From: Microbacterium sp. SORGH_AS_0969
GTDB taxonomy: Bacteria > Actinomycetota > Actinomycetes > Actinomycetales > Microbacteriaceae
Assembly (NCBI RefSeq): GCF_030818255.1
Contig: NZ_JAUTAG010000001.1
Coordinates: 2,108,001 to 2,172,000 of the forward strand
Reading direction: 5' to 3'
DNA: 64,000 nucleotides
Made by a program: the position numbers and the translations under genes. A model generated the notes under the pieces. The model searched no databases, had not been told where the DNA came from, and saw nothing but the letters and a program-made list of their open reading frames with translations. This document shows, in pieces, positions 35,019-43,349 of the stretch (position 1 is the stretch's first letter; the number at the start of each line of letters is the position of its first letter).

Positions 35019-36359
35019 TTACGGGGCGAGGCGGGTCGGGCCGCGGAACAGGTAGGTGACCTCGCGGATCGAGGATTCGCCGAGCAGGAGCATCAGCACG
35101 CGCGCGAGACCCATGCCAAAACCGCCGTGTGGCGGGGCGCCGAAGCGGAAGAAGTCGAGGTAGAAGTCGAGGTGCTCGGGGTCGAGACCCTTCTCTTTCG
35201 CCTGCTCGATGAGCACGTCGACGCGGTGCTCGCGCTGCGCGCCGGTGGTGATCTCGACGCCGTTGAAGAGCAGGTCGTACGACTTGGTCAGCCCGGTCTC
35301 TTCGTCGCGCATGTGGTAGAACGCGCGGATCTCGGGGTGGTAGTCGGTGATGAACACGAACTGGTGCCCGTACGTCTCGGCCACGTGGGCCGCGATCTGG
35401 CGCTCGCCCTCGGGGTCGAGGTCGCCGTCGGTGCGGGGGATCTCGTAGCCGCGAGCCGCGACGATCTCGCGCGCCTCGGCGAGCGGGATGCGCGGGAAGG
35501 GCAGCGTCGGCACCTGGACCTCGACGCCGAACAGTTCCTGGATCTCGGCGCCGTGCTTGTCGGCGACGGCCTGGAAGGCCGTGTGCAGGAGTTCCTCCTG
35601 CATGCGCGCGACGTCTTCGTGCGAGTCGATCCAGCTGATCTCGGCGTCGATCGAGGTGAACTCGGTCGCGTGACGACTGGTGAAGGACGGGTCGGCGCGG
35701 AAGGCGGGAGCGATCTCGAAGATCTTGCCGAAGCCGGCGACCTGCGCCATCTGCTTGAAGAACTGCGGGCTCTGCGCGAGGTAGGCCGTCTTGTCTTCGA
35801 AGTAGGGCACCTCGAACAGCTCCGCGTTCGACTCCGAGGGGGATGCCATGAGCTTGGGGGAGTGCACCTCGATGTAGTCGCGCTCGACCCAGTACGTGCG
35901 CATGGCGTGCTCGAGCGTCGTCTGCACGCGGAAGATGAGGTTGTTGCGGCGCTGACGCAGGTCGATGAAGCGCCAGTCCATGCGCTTGTCGGGGCTGCTG
36001 TCGGCGGCGATGGGGGTCTCGGGGTTGGCCGCGGCGGCGATGACCAGCTCGCCGACCTTGATCTCGACGCCGCCGAGCTTGACGCGCTCGTCGTGCTTCA
36101 GCTCACCGCGCACGGTGAGGAACGTGCCGGTCGCGAGGGCGCCGATCATCTCGGTGAGCGCGAGGGCGGCGGCATCCTGATCCGTGGCGTCCTCGGACGG
36201 GCGGGTGGCCGGGTTGACCAGCTGCACGGCACCCGTCTCGTCGCGGAGCACGACGAACTGCACCTTCTTCTGATCGCGCACGGTTTCGACCCATCCCGAC
36301 ACCTCGACGGCGCCGGCGGGGAGGGATTTCAGCTGGTTGACCAGGACGCGTTCGCTCAC
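35019..36359 (-). CDS. aspS: aspartate-tRNA ligase of archaeal/eukaryotic type
   Basis: A 446-residue class II synthetase, much shorter than bacterial-type AspRS (about 590) because the GAD insertion is absent. It has the N-terminal OB fold (VEVSGWVETVRDQKKVQFVVLRD), motif 2 FRADPSFTSRHATEF and motif 3 GGFGMGLARVLMLLLG. In discriminating archaeal AspRS a Trp two positions after the GWV Trp recognises tRNA-Asp; here that place is Glu (about residue 25), and the loop containing the second determinant is shorter, so a non-discriminating Asp/Asn enzyme is likely. GTG 36359 is chosen; the frame upstream belongs to the permease. Confidence 0.92.
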   Translation of the reverse strand: MSERVLVNQLKSLPAGAVEVSGWVETVRDQKKVQFVVLRDETGAVQLVNPATRPSEDATDQDAAALALTEMIGALATGTFLTVRGELKHDERVKLGGVEIKVGELVIAAAANPETPIAADSSPDKRMDWRFIDLRQRRNNLIFRVQTTLEHAMRTYWVERDYIEVHSPKLMASPSESNAELFEVPYFEDKTAYLAQSPQFFKQMAQVAGFGKIFEIAPAFRADPSFTSRHATEFTSIDAEISWIDSHEDVARMQEELLHTAFQAVADKHGAEIQELFGVEVQVPTLPFPRIPLAEAREIVAARGYEIPRTDGDLDPEGERQIAAHVAETYGHQFVFITDYHPEIRAFYHMRDEETGLTKSYDLLFNGVEITTGAQREHRVDVLIEQAKEKGLDPEHLDFYLDFFRFGAPPHGGFGMGLARVLMLLLGESSIREVTYLFRGPTRLAP

Positions 36360-36397
36360 GATCGACAAGTCTACGTGTGGGGTGAGAGCGCCCGCGC

Positions 36398-37280
36398 TCA
36401 GCGGCCGGAGCCGGCGGTCAGCCCCGCCTTGACGTGACGCTGCGCCGCGAGGATGACCACGAGAGCGGGCACGCTGGCGATGAGCGATGCCGCCATGGTC
36501 GCTGCCCACGTGTTCAGGTTCGAGTTCGACAGCGCGAGGATCAGCACCGAGATGGGGTACATCTCGTTGCGGTTCACCAGCGTCAGGCCGAAGAGCAGAT
36601 CGCCCCAGCTGAAGAGGAACGCGAACACGCCGGCCGTGACGATCGCGTTGCGCGACAGCGGCACGACGATGCGCCACAGCGTGCCCACAGGCCCGAGGCC
36701 GTCGACGGTGGCCGCCTCGATCACCTCGGTGTCGAGCCGGAGCATGAACGCGCGCATGACGATCACCGCGAAGGGCACTCCGGCGGTGGAGTTGGCGAGG
36801 ATGAGTCCGATGAACGTGTTGAGCAGACCCCACGAGTTGAACATCGCGTAGAAGGAAGTCGCCAGCACGACGCTCGGGATCATCTGTGCCAGCAGCAGGA
36901 GGATCAGCGCGATGCTCACAGCCCGAGACCTCAGCCGGCTGAGCGCGTACGCCGCGGGGATCGCGACGAGCAGGGTCACGAGCACCGAGCCCAGCCGAGA
37001 CCAGGATCGACACCCGCAGGCCACCGATCCCCGCGTCGTCCAGGGCCATCTGGTACCCGCCAAGACCGGGCGAGGTCGGGAACCACGCGGTGTCGGCCGA
37101 GTTCGCCTGCGGCTGGAGGGATGCCGAGATCATCCAGTAGACGGGGAAGAGATACACCGCGAGCACCGCGACCGTGACGATCGTCCACGTCCAGCCACGA
37201 CGGCGGCGGCGCCTCGAGACGGCGGAGGTCGTGATCGGTGCCGCGTCGACGGTAGGCGCGGCGGGCAGGGTCGCGGTCAT
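36398..37280 (-). pseudogene. carbohydrate-type ABC permease (MalG-like), frameshifted
   Basis: The N-terminal about 95 codons from ATG 37280 (a basic stretch, then TWTIVTVAVLAVYLFPVYWMISASLQ) and the C-terminal part (SVLVTLLVAIPAAYALSRLR through the EAATVDGLGPVGTLWRIVVPL coupling motif) lie in different frames. The switch is at the GGGC/GCCC run near 36989-36992; deleting one base gives ILVSAGSVLVTLL and a normal protein of about 293 residues. Both halves are well conserved MalG-type sequence, so the lesion is recent or a consensus error. ATGA overlap couples it to the preceding permease. Confidence 0.82.
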
Positions 37281-38224
37281 TCCTCACGCTCCCGACGGAT
37301 CGACATCACGGTGTACGCGATGGCGAAGAGGATGCTGATGCCGAGCAGCAGCATGCCGTAGGCACCGCCCTGCCCGAACTGGAACTGCTGGAACGCCTGC
37401 CGGTACGACAGGAGGCCGAGCGTGACCGTGCTGTTCGCGGGACCGCCCGCGGTCAGCACGAGCACGAGGTCGACGATGAGCAGCGTGTAGACGACGCTCA
37501 TCACCACGAGCACCGAGACGACGGGCCAGATCGTGGGGAGCACGATCGCGGTGAGTCGACGCCAGGCGCCGGCGCCGTCGAGCTGCGCCGCCTCGAGCTG
37601 CTCGGCGGGCACCTGCTTGAGGGCGGCCCCGAGAATGGTCGCCCAGTACGGCAGGCTCGCCCAGACCGCGACCACGATCACGGCGGGCAGCGCCGTCGCC
37701 GGGTTGGCGAGCCACGCCTCGACGGGGATGCCGAGCGCACCCAGGACGTCGTTGATCGGACCGTCGCCGGCCAGGAGCGATTTCCACACGGTGGCGACGA
37801 CGACGGCGGGGAGCAGCCACGGCAGGAGGATGAGGGTGGGCAACCACCGACTGCCCGGGAAGGTGCGCGCGAACAGCAGCGCGAGAAGGAGTCCCAGGAC
37901 GAGCTCGAGCGCGACCGCCACGACCGTGATCGTCACGGTGTTCGTCAGCGCGCGGAAGGTGATGGGCTCGGCGAGGATCGCTTCGAAGTTGGCCGTGCCG
38001 ACGAACGGCGCGCGTCCGGTGATGAAGGTGCCCGTCGTGTAGTTCGTCGTGCTCATGTACACGCCGTACCCGAGCGGGAAGAGGAAGAAGACGACGAAGA
38101 AGACGATGGCGGGGGTGAGGAACCCCCACAGCTCACCGCGCTGACGCGCCGCCAGCGAACGCCGGAACCGGCCGGGAGCGCGAACCCCCGACCGGCCGGT
38201 CGTCGTCAGCGTGTCCGCTGTCAC
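37277..38224 (-). CDS. carbohydrate-type ABC permease (MalF-like)
   Basis: A 315-residue membrane protein with six transmembrane helices: WGFLTPAIVFFVVFFLFPLGYGVYMS, then TNTVTITVVAVALELVLGLLLALLF. The coupling loop EQLEAAQLDGAGAWRRLTAIVLPTIWP (EAA motif) contacts an ATPase. GTG 38224 overlaps the binding-protein stop (GTGA) and its own stop overlaps the next permease (ATGA), so this is a tightly coupled importer operon. No ATPase is encoded in the operon. Confidence 0.92.
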   Translation of the reverse strand: MTADTLTTTGRSGVRAPGRFRRSLAARQRGELWGFLTPAIVFFVVFFLFPLGYGVYMSTTNYTTGTFITGRAPFVGTANFEAILAEPITFRALTNTVTITVVAVALELVLGLLLALLFARTFPGSRWLPTLILLPWLLPAVVVATVWKSLLAGDGPINDVLGALGIPVEAWLANPATALPAVIVVAVWASLPYWATILGAALKQVPAEQLEAAQLDGAGAWRRLTAIVLPTIWPVVSVLVVMSVVYTLLIVDLVLVLTAGGPANSTVTLGLLSYRQAFQQFQFGQGGAYGMLLLGISILFAIAYTVMSIRREREE

Positions 38225-39462
38225 TTGCCGCTGGCCTGCTCCAGAGCGGCCTGTGCGGTCTGCCCGCCGACGGTCGCGGCCTGGATCGCGTCGACGTACT
38301 GCTGCTGCAGGGTGTTCCACTCGGTGCCGAGCTGTGCGGAGTTGTAGGCGCCGTCCACCGCGTCCACGAACGGAGCGGCCGCGGGGACCTTCTCGACGAA
38401 AGTGGCCTGCGCGCTGGTGAGAGCGGGGATGTAGCCGCCCTGGACGGCGGTGTCGACCTGGTTCTCCTCGGATGCGCGGCACTTCACCAGGGCTGCGGCG
38501 GCGGCTTCCTTCTGGGCATCCGCATTGGCGGCGACGCCGTAGGCGTAGCCGAGCAGGTTCACCTTCGGGGACTCGCCGGACGTCGCGGTGGGAAAGGGGA
38601 AAGTGCCCCACTCGAAGGGGATCGAGGTGTCGACGAGGTTCCAGGGGCCCGAGACGGTCAGCGCGGCCTTCTGCGAGGTCCACTGGTCGATCGACTCCCA
38701 GCCCCAATTCACGAACTCGGGGGACAGCGAGCCGTTCGCCACGAGGTTCTTGTACAGGTCGACCGCCGCGACGGCACCGGCGCCGGTCGGGTCGGCGGGG
38801 TCGCCGCCGGCCGAGAGCAGGAACGGGAGGAAGTAGACGGGAGTCGAGCCGTCACCGCCGATGCCGGGCAGCACGATGCCCTTCTGGTCGGCGGTGGTGA
38901 GGGAGCCGGCGAGCTTGACGAGGTCGTCGAACGTCTTCGGAGCCGTCTCGGGGACACCGGCCGCGGCGAAGGCCGCCTTGTTGTAGAAGATCGCGTAGTC
39001 CTCGACCTGCACCGGGAGGCCGTAGAGGGTGTCCTGGTAGGTGCCGAGACCGGCGACGCTGTCGGCCAGACCGTCGGTGCTGACGTCGTACTGACCGAGG
39101 TCGGCGAGGACTCCCTGCGAGGCGAGCTGCGGGAGCTGCGTGTCCGTGGAGAGCAGGGCCACATCGGGCAGCGACTTGGCTCCCGCCGCCTGCAGGAGCT
39201 TCGTCGTGTAGTCGCCGGACTGCGTCTGGACGTCGACCGTGATGCCGAGCTCGGACGCGCAGTCCTCGAAGTACTTCTTCTGCAGGCCCTGATAGGGCTC
39301 GAAGTCGATGTTGTTCCACACCGTGAGCGAGACGCCGTCGAAGCCGTCGGTCTGGGCGGGCGCGGCCTGGCCGCCCCCGGAGCAGGCCGTGAGGGCGAGA
39401 GCGGCGGTGAGGCCGACGGCGGGAAGAGCGACGCGTCGAAGTCGCTGAGACGTGGATGCCAT
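38221..39462 (-). CDS. sugar-type ABC transporter substrate-binding lipoprotein
   Basis: A 413-residue extracytoplasmic solute receptor of the MalE-like cluster. The signal peptide ends in lipobox LTAC (Cys about residue 26). The mature part begins VSLTVWNNIDFEPYQGLQ and includes LPQLASQGVLADLGQYD, DYAIFYNKAAFAAAGVPETAPKTFDDL and NLVDTSIPFEWGTFPFP. ATG 39462 is chosen because it starts the signal peptide. First gene of the importer operon, divergent from a nucleoside hydrolase, so a nucleoside or ribosyl compound is a plausible ligand, but the fold is that of oligosaccharide receptors. Confidence 0.92.
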   Translation of the reverse strand: MASTSQRLRRVALPAVGLTAALALTACSGGGQAAPAQTDGFDGVSLTVWNNIDFEPYQGLQKKYFEDCASELGITVDVQTQSGDYTTKLLQAAGAKSLPDVALLSTDTQLPQLASQGVLADLGQYDVSTDGLADSVAGLGTYQDTLYGLPVQVEDYAIFYNKAAFAAAGVPETAPKTFDDLVKLAGSLTTADQKGIVLPGIGGDGSTPVYFLPFLLSAGGDPADPTGAGAVAAVDLYKNLVANGSLSPEFVNWGWESIDQWTSQKAALTVSGPWNLVDTSIPFEWGTFPFPTATSGESPKVNLLGYAYGVAANADAQKEAAAAALVKCRASEENQVDTAVQGGYIPALTSAQATFVEKVPAAAPFVDAVDGAYNSAQLGTEWNTLQQQYVDAIQAATVGGQTAQAALEQASGK

Positions 39463-39592
39463 GGGTGTGTCCGTTCCCGACGACGCCGACGGCGCCGATC
39501 GACATGTGCTGTGGGGGTGAGCGGCGGAGTCCGCCCGCGTCACCCCTCACTCTGGGGTCTTCTCGTGACGAACAGGGAACGAACGTGTCACG

Positions 39593-39605
39593 CGGTGTAA
39601 CACCG
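39593..39605. promoter_or_regulatory. palindrome in divergent importer / nucleoside hydrolase promoter region
   Basis: CGGTGTAACACCG has perfect 6-bp arms about a single central base and lies 38 bp before the nucleoside hydrolase start in the 180-bp intergenic region. Size, symmetry and place fit an operator for a LacI- or GntR-type repressor serving both units. No such regulator gene is adjacent. Confidence 0.5.
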
Positions 39606-39642
39606 GGCCGTGTCGGAGGCACCGAGCGGGCAGGGTGAAGGC

Positions 39643-40635
39643 ATGGCATCCCCTTCTTCTTCCGTCTCTCGCCGCGTGCTCGTCGACACCGACACCGGTC
39701 TCGACGACGCCCACTCGCTCATGTATCTGCTGGCACAGCCCGATGTCGAGATCGAGGCGATCACCACGATCTACGGCAACACGCCGGTCGAAGACTCCGC
39801 GCGCAACGTCCGCACCGTCCTCCGGCTCGCCGGGCGCGAGGACATCCCGATCCACCTCGGCGAGGCCGCCCCCATCGAGGGTGAGGCGTCGATCGCCGAC
39901 TTCGTGCACGGCACCGATGGGCTCGGCGACCGCTTCGAGCGTGCCGAGCTGCGCGTCCAGGACGAGAGTGCGGTGGATGCCATCGTCCGCATCGCCGCGG
40001 AGAACCCGGGCGAGGTCGACCTCCACCCGCTCGGACCGCTCACGAATATCGCCCGGGCACTCGAGCGCGACCCGGAGCTCTTCCTGAAGTACCGTTCCGT
40101 CGTCATCATGGGCGGCGCCGGCGCCTACCCGCCGCCCGGTGGGGCGACCCTGACGGATGCCAACACGGCCAACGACAGACGAGCGGCCGAGATCGTCTTC
40201 GGTGCGCGCAACAACGGCAACGTCGTCATGGTGGGTGTGAACGTGACCGCCCAGGCGATCCTCGACGAGCACGTGCTCACCGTCTTGCGAGGGGTCGGCA
40301 CCCCGTGGGCGACGTTCGCGGGCGAGGTGCTCGACGCCTACAACGACTTCTACCAGTACAAGTGGGGTCGCCGGATCTCCTCGGCGCACGACGGCCTGGC
40401 CACGGTCGTGCTGCACCGTCCCGAGATCGTCACCGGGTGGATCGAGGGGCCGGTGGACTTCACCCCGTATGCGGACTCGCTCGCCACGCGGATCGCCCTG
40501 ACGAACGACGGGCTGCCGCTGGTCTGGGGGACGCCGGACGGGCCGTCGGTCCGCGCCGTCACGTCGTTCGACAAGACGGAGTTCCTCCGCCGCTTCGTGC
40601 AGGCCCTCTCGACCGGCCCCGCCTCGCGCGACTGA
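39643..40635 (+). CDS. inosine/uridine-preferring-type nucleoside hydrolase
   Basis: A 330-residue Ca-dependent N-ribohydrolase. The metal site DTDTGLDDAHSLMYLL is the DxDxGxDD-type signature; TTIYGNTPVEDSARNV, HPLGPLTNIARAL, VVIMGGAG and the C-terminal SSAHDGLATVVLHRPEIV (second metal/active-site block with Asp) follow in family order. It cleaves a nucleoside to base and ribose. ATG 39643 is preceded by AGGGTGAAGG. It is divergent from the ABC importer, suggesting it processes the imported substrate. Confidence 0.9.
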   Translation: MASPSSSVSRRVLVDTDTGLDDAHSLMYLLAQPDVEIEAITTIYGNTPVEDSARNVRTVLRLAGREDIPIHLGEAAPIEGEASIADFVHGTDGLGDRFERAELRVQDESAVDAIVRIAAENPGEVDLHPLGPLTNIARALERDPELFLKYRSVVIMGGAGAYPPPGGATLTDANTANDRRAAEIVFGARNNGNVVMVGVNVTAQAILDEHVLTVLRGVGTPWATFAGEVLDAYNDFYQYKWGRRISSAHDGLATVVLHRPEIVTGWIEGPVDFTPYADSLATRIALTNDGLPLVWGTPDGPSVRAVTSFDKTEFLRRFVQALSTGPASRD

Positions 40636-40690
40636 TTGCCGGCGCGCTCGCCGCCGTCGCGCGCCGCCCTCGCTCGGTACGCCCGCCCCG

Positions 40691-42058
40691 TCAGCGCACG
40701 CCGGCGCGGGCGGGGTGGTCGTCCGCGAGGCGGTCGCGGCGGTCGGAGCGCAGGCGGGAACGGAACGTGCCGTCCTTCGGGAAGCCGCCGTACAGCCCAC
40801 GCTCGGTGAGGGCGGGGACGAGCATCTCGGCGAAGTCCTCGACCGACGCGGGCGACAGGAACGGGTGCAGCAGGAAGCCGTCGACCCCCGACTCCTCCAC
40901 GAACGCTCCGATCGCGTCAGCCACGGCGTCGGGGGTGCCGAGGAACCTGTCGTCGGCGAACGCGGTGACTCGCGAGAACTGCCGGCGCACATCGCCCGCG
41001 GTCAGCGTGGGCGCGTCGGCGCGGGTCTCCTTCGTCTGCGTGGCGTTGGTGGCGCGCTTGACCAGCGGCTCGTCGTCGGCGTACCGCGAGAAGTCGATGC
41101 CGCCCCACCCGGCGTAGGCGGCGAGCTGCGCCTCGGAAGAGTAGTGCGCCTGTAGCGAGTCGATCTTCTCCTGCACCGCGATGTCGGTCGGAGCCACCAC
41201 GAGGTTCATGCCGACGACGGCGCGGATCTGCGTGGCATCCCGGCCCAGTTCTTCGGCTCTTTTGCGGATGCCGGCCAGCCCCTCGCGGATCGCCACGGGG
41301 TCGCTGTCGCCCACGAAGATCAGCTCGGCGTGGCGCGCGGCGAACTCGCGGCCGCGCGGCGACCAACCGGCCTGGATGATGACCGGTGTGCGCTGCGGCG
41401 ACGGGGTGCTCAGGTGGGGACCCGCGACACGGAAGTGCTCGCCCTCGTGGTCGATGCGGTGCACCTTCGCGGCATCGGCGAAGCGCCCCGAGGCCTTGTC
41501 GCCGAGGAACGCGTCGTCTTCCCAGCTGCGTTCCCACAGGGCGTACGCGACCTCGAGGAACTCGTCGGCCCGGTCGTAACGCTGATCGTGGGCGAGCACG
41601 TCGAGGCCGAAGTTCGCGGCGGCCCCCGGGAGGTACGAGGTCACGACGTTCCAGCCGATGCGCCCGTCCGTGAGGTGGTCGAGGGTCGAGAACCGGCGCG
41701 CGTGGGCGAACGGGTGCTCGTACGTCGTCGAGACGGTCGTGCCGAAGGCGAGGTTCTCGGTGACCGCGGCGAGCGCGGGGATGTGCAGCATCGGGTCGAG
41801 CGCGGGCAGTTCGACGCCGGTCTCGATCGCCGTCGCCGCCGACCCGCGGTAGGTGTCGTACATGCCGAGCACGTCGCCGAAGAAGAACAGATCCATGCCG
41901 GCCGCCTCGACGCGGCGGGCCTGGTCGATCCAGTAGCGCAGCGAGGTCGCGGAGAGGCGGTCGTCGGCGGGGTGCGTCCACATGCTCGCCGCCGAGGAGC
42001 CGTTGCCCACGCAGGCCTGCTCGTACAGGCCGAAGAGCAGGGGCCGGGGGTCAGACAT
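40691..42058 (-). CDS. flavin-dependent monooxygenase of the NtaA/SnaA/DszA type
   Basis: A 455-residue FMNH2-using luciferase-like enzyme of the large class: LFFFGDVLGMYDTYRGSA, HPFAHARRFSTLDHLTDGRIGWNVVTSYLPGAAANFG, RYDRADEFLEVAYALWERSWEDDA and TPVIIQAGWSPRGREFAARHAELIFVG. Members oxidise chelators, sulphur heterocycles or similar molecules and need a flavin reductase partner, absent here. Its ATG lies 8 bp inside the amidohydrolase end, making it the last gene of the four-gene operon. Confidence 0.9.
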   Translation of the reverse strand: MSDPRPLLFGLYEQACVGNGSSAASMWTHPADDRLSATSLRYWIDQARRVEAAGMDLFFFGDVLGMYDTYRGSAATAIETGVELPALDPMLHIPALAAVTENLAFGTTVSTTYEHPFAHARRFSTLDHLTDGRIGWNVVTSYLPGAAANFGLDVLAHDQRYDRADEFLEVAYALWERSWEDDAFLGDKASGRFADAAKVHRIDHEGEHFRVAGPHLSTPSPQRTPVIIQAGWSPRGREFAARHAELIFVGDSDPVAIREGLAGIRKRAEELGRDATQIRAVVGMNLVVAPTDIAVQEKIDSLQAHYSSEAQLAAYAGWGGIDFSRYADDEPLVKRATNATQTKETRADAPTLTAGDVRRQFSRVTAFADDRFLGTPDAVADAIGAFVEESGVDGFLLHPFLSPASVEDFAEMLVPALTERGLYGGFPKDGTFRSRLRSDRRDRLADDHPARAGVR

Positions 42059-43349
42059 TCGCGGTGGTCCGTTCTTCTCGGGCGGGGGTGCGCCAGCGGA
42101 CGTGTCCGCCGACGACGGTGAGCAAGGCTTCGCCGGGCCCGGACTCGACGAGCTCCACGAGCGCGTCCTCGGGGGTCGTCGCGTCGACCGGGAACACCGC
42201 GAGGTCGGCGCGGGCACCGACGTTCAGGATGCCGGTCGGGTCGCTGGCATCCAGACCCAGGGCGTGCGCCCCTCCGGCGGTGGCGGCGTGGAAGAGGCGG
42301 GCGTGCAGATCGACGTCGTCGTACCCCTGGGAGCGTGCGAGGCGGTACAGTTCGGCGACGTCGTCCCAGAGCGACAGGCTCGGCGACGACGAGAGCGAGT
42401 CGGTGCCGACCGCGATCGCGTTGCCCTCGCGCAGGTAGGCCGCGATCGGGGGAGGGTCGAGGCCGATGACCGCGTTCGACCGGGGACAGAGTGCGACGCT
42501 CACCCCGCGTTCGCGGAGCAGCCGACGGTCGTCGGCATCGACGTAGATCCCGTGCGCGAGGTGCGTGGTCGGCCCGAGCGCACCCAGCGAATCGAGATAC
42601 GGGATGACGCCCGTGCCGATGCCCCCGTCTCGCAGCAGCGCGAACTCGCCTCGACCGTTCGCGCGCCACCGCTCGGCGAGATCGCCGGTGCCGGTGCGGA
42701 CGTAGGCGTCCTCCCAGGCGGACTCGGCCGCGTGGATGTGCTGACGCACGCCCCACTCCGCGGCCAGGCGGGACAGGTCGCGGATGACCTCGGTGTCGAG
42801 CGAGTAGATCGCGTGCGGCGAGATGCCCACCGCCGGGGGAGTGGGCAGGGCGCCCAGCTGCGCGCGGACGGTGTCGGGGCCCCCGAGGTGCCAGGCGCTC
42901 TCGGTCCACCCGAGCACCTCCCAGAAGGCGATCCCGTGCAGCCCCGCCGCGTGCACAGCGCTCCCGGCCTCGGCATCCGTGACGATCTCCGCCACCGCGG
43001 TCGTCCCGGACCGCAGGCACAGGGCGGCCCCGGCCGCGGCCGACGCGCTCCAGTCGCGGGGGAGGGGGTAGAGCTCCATGAAGGCGCTCATCCACGACTC
43101 GAAGCCCTCGTGCGAGGCGCGTCCGACCGCGGCCATGTCGGTGTACTGCAGGTGCGTGTGCGCGTTCACGAGCCCCGGAGTCAGGGCGCCGTCCCACTCG
43201 TGGACCTCCGGGGCGTCGAACTCGCGGACGACCTCGTCGAAGCCGCCGACCGCCGCGAGACGACCGTCGCGCACGGCGACCGCTCCGTCGGCTCGGGCCG
43301 GAGCGCCCGGAGAGAGAACCACGCGGGCGCGGTGGACGACCACGCTCAC
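42051..43349 (-). CDS. metal-dependent amidohydrolase (ATZ/TRZ, nucleoside-deaminase-like)
   Basis: A 432-residue enzyme of the cytosine deaminase/chlorohydrolase subgroup. Metal ligands are visible: HTH in GLVNAHTHLQYTDM, His in RQHIHAAES with the adjacent Glu, His in THLAHGIYVD and Asp in AVGTDSLSSS. This set is that of MTA/SAH deaminases and triazine hydrolases. GTG 43349 overlaps the upstream stop (GTGA). Since an SAH-hydrolase homologue precedes it, deamination of an adenosyl-type compound is a reasonable inference, but the substrate is unknown. Confidence 0.88.
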   Translation of the reverse strand: MSVVVHRARVVLSPGAPARADGAVAVRDGRLAAVGGFDEVVREFDAPEVHEWDGALTPGLVNAHTHLQYTDMAAVGRASHEGFESWMSAFMELYPLPRDWSASAAAGAALCLRSGTTAVAEIVTDAEAGSAVHAAGLHGIAFWEVLGWTESAWHLGGPDTVRAQLGALPTPPAVGISPHAIYSLDTEVIRDLSRLAAEWGVRQHIHAAESAWEDAYVRTGTGDLAERWRANGRGEFALLRDGGIGTGVIPYLDSLGALGPTTHLAHGIYVDADDRRLLRERGVSVALCPRSNAVIGLDPPPIAAYLREGNAIAVGTDSLSSSPSLSLWDDVAELYRLARSQGYDDVDLHARLFHAATAGGAHALGLDASDPTGILNVGARADLAVFPVDATTPEDALVELVESGPGEALLTVVGGHVRWRTPAREERTTANV

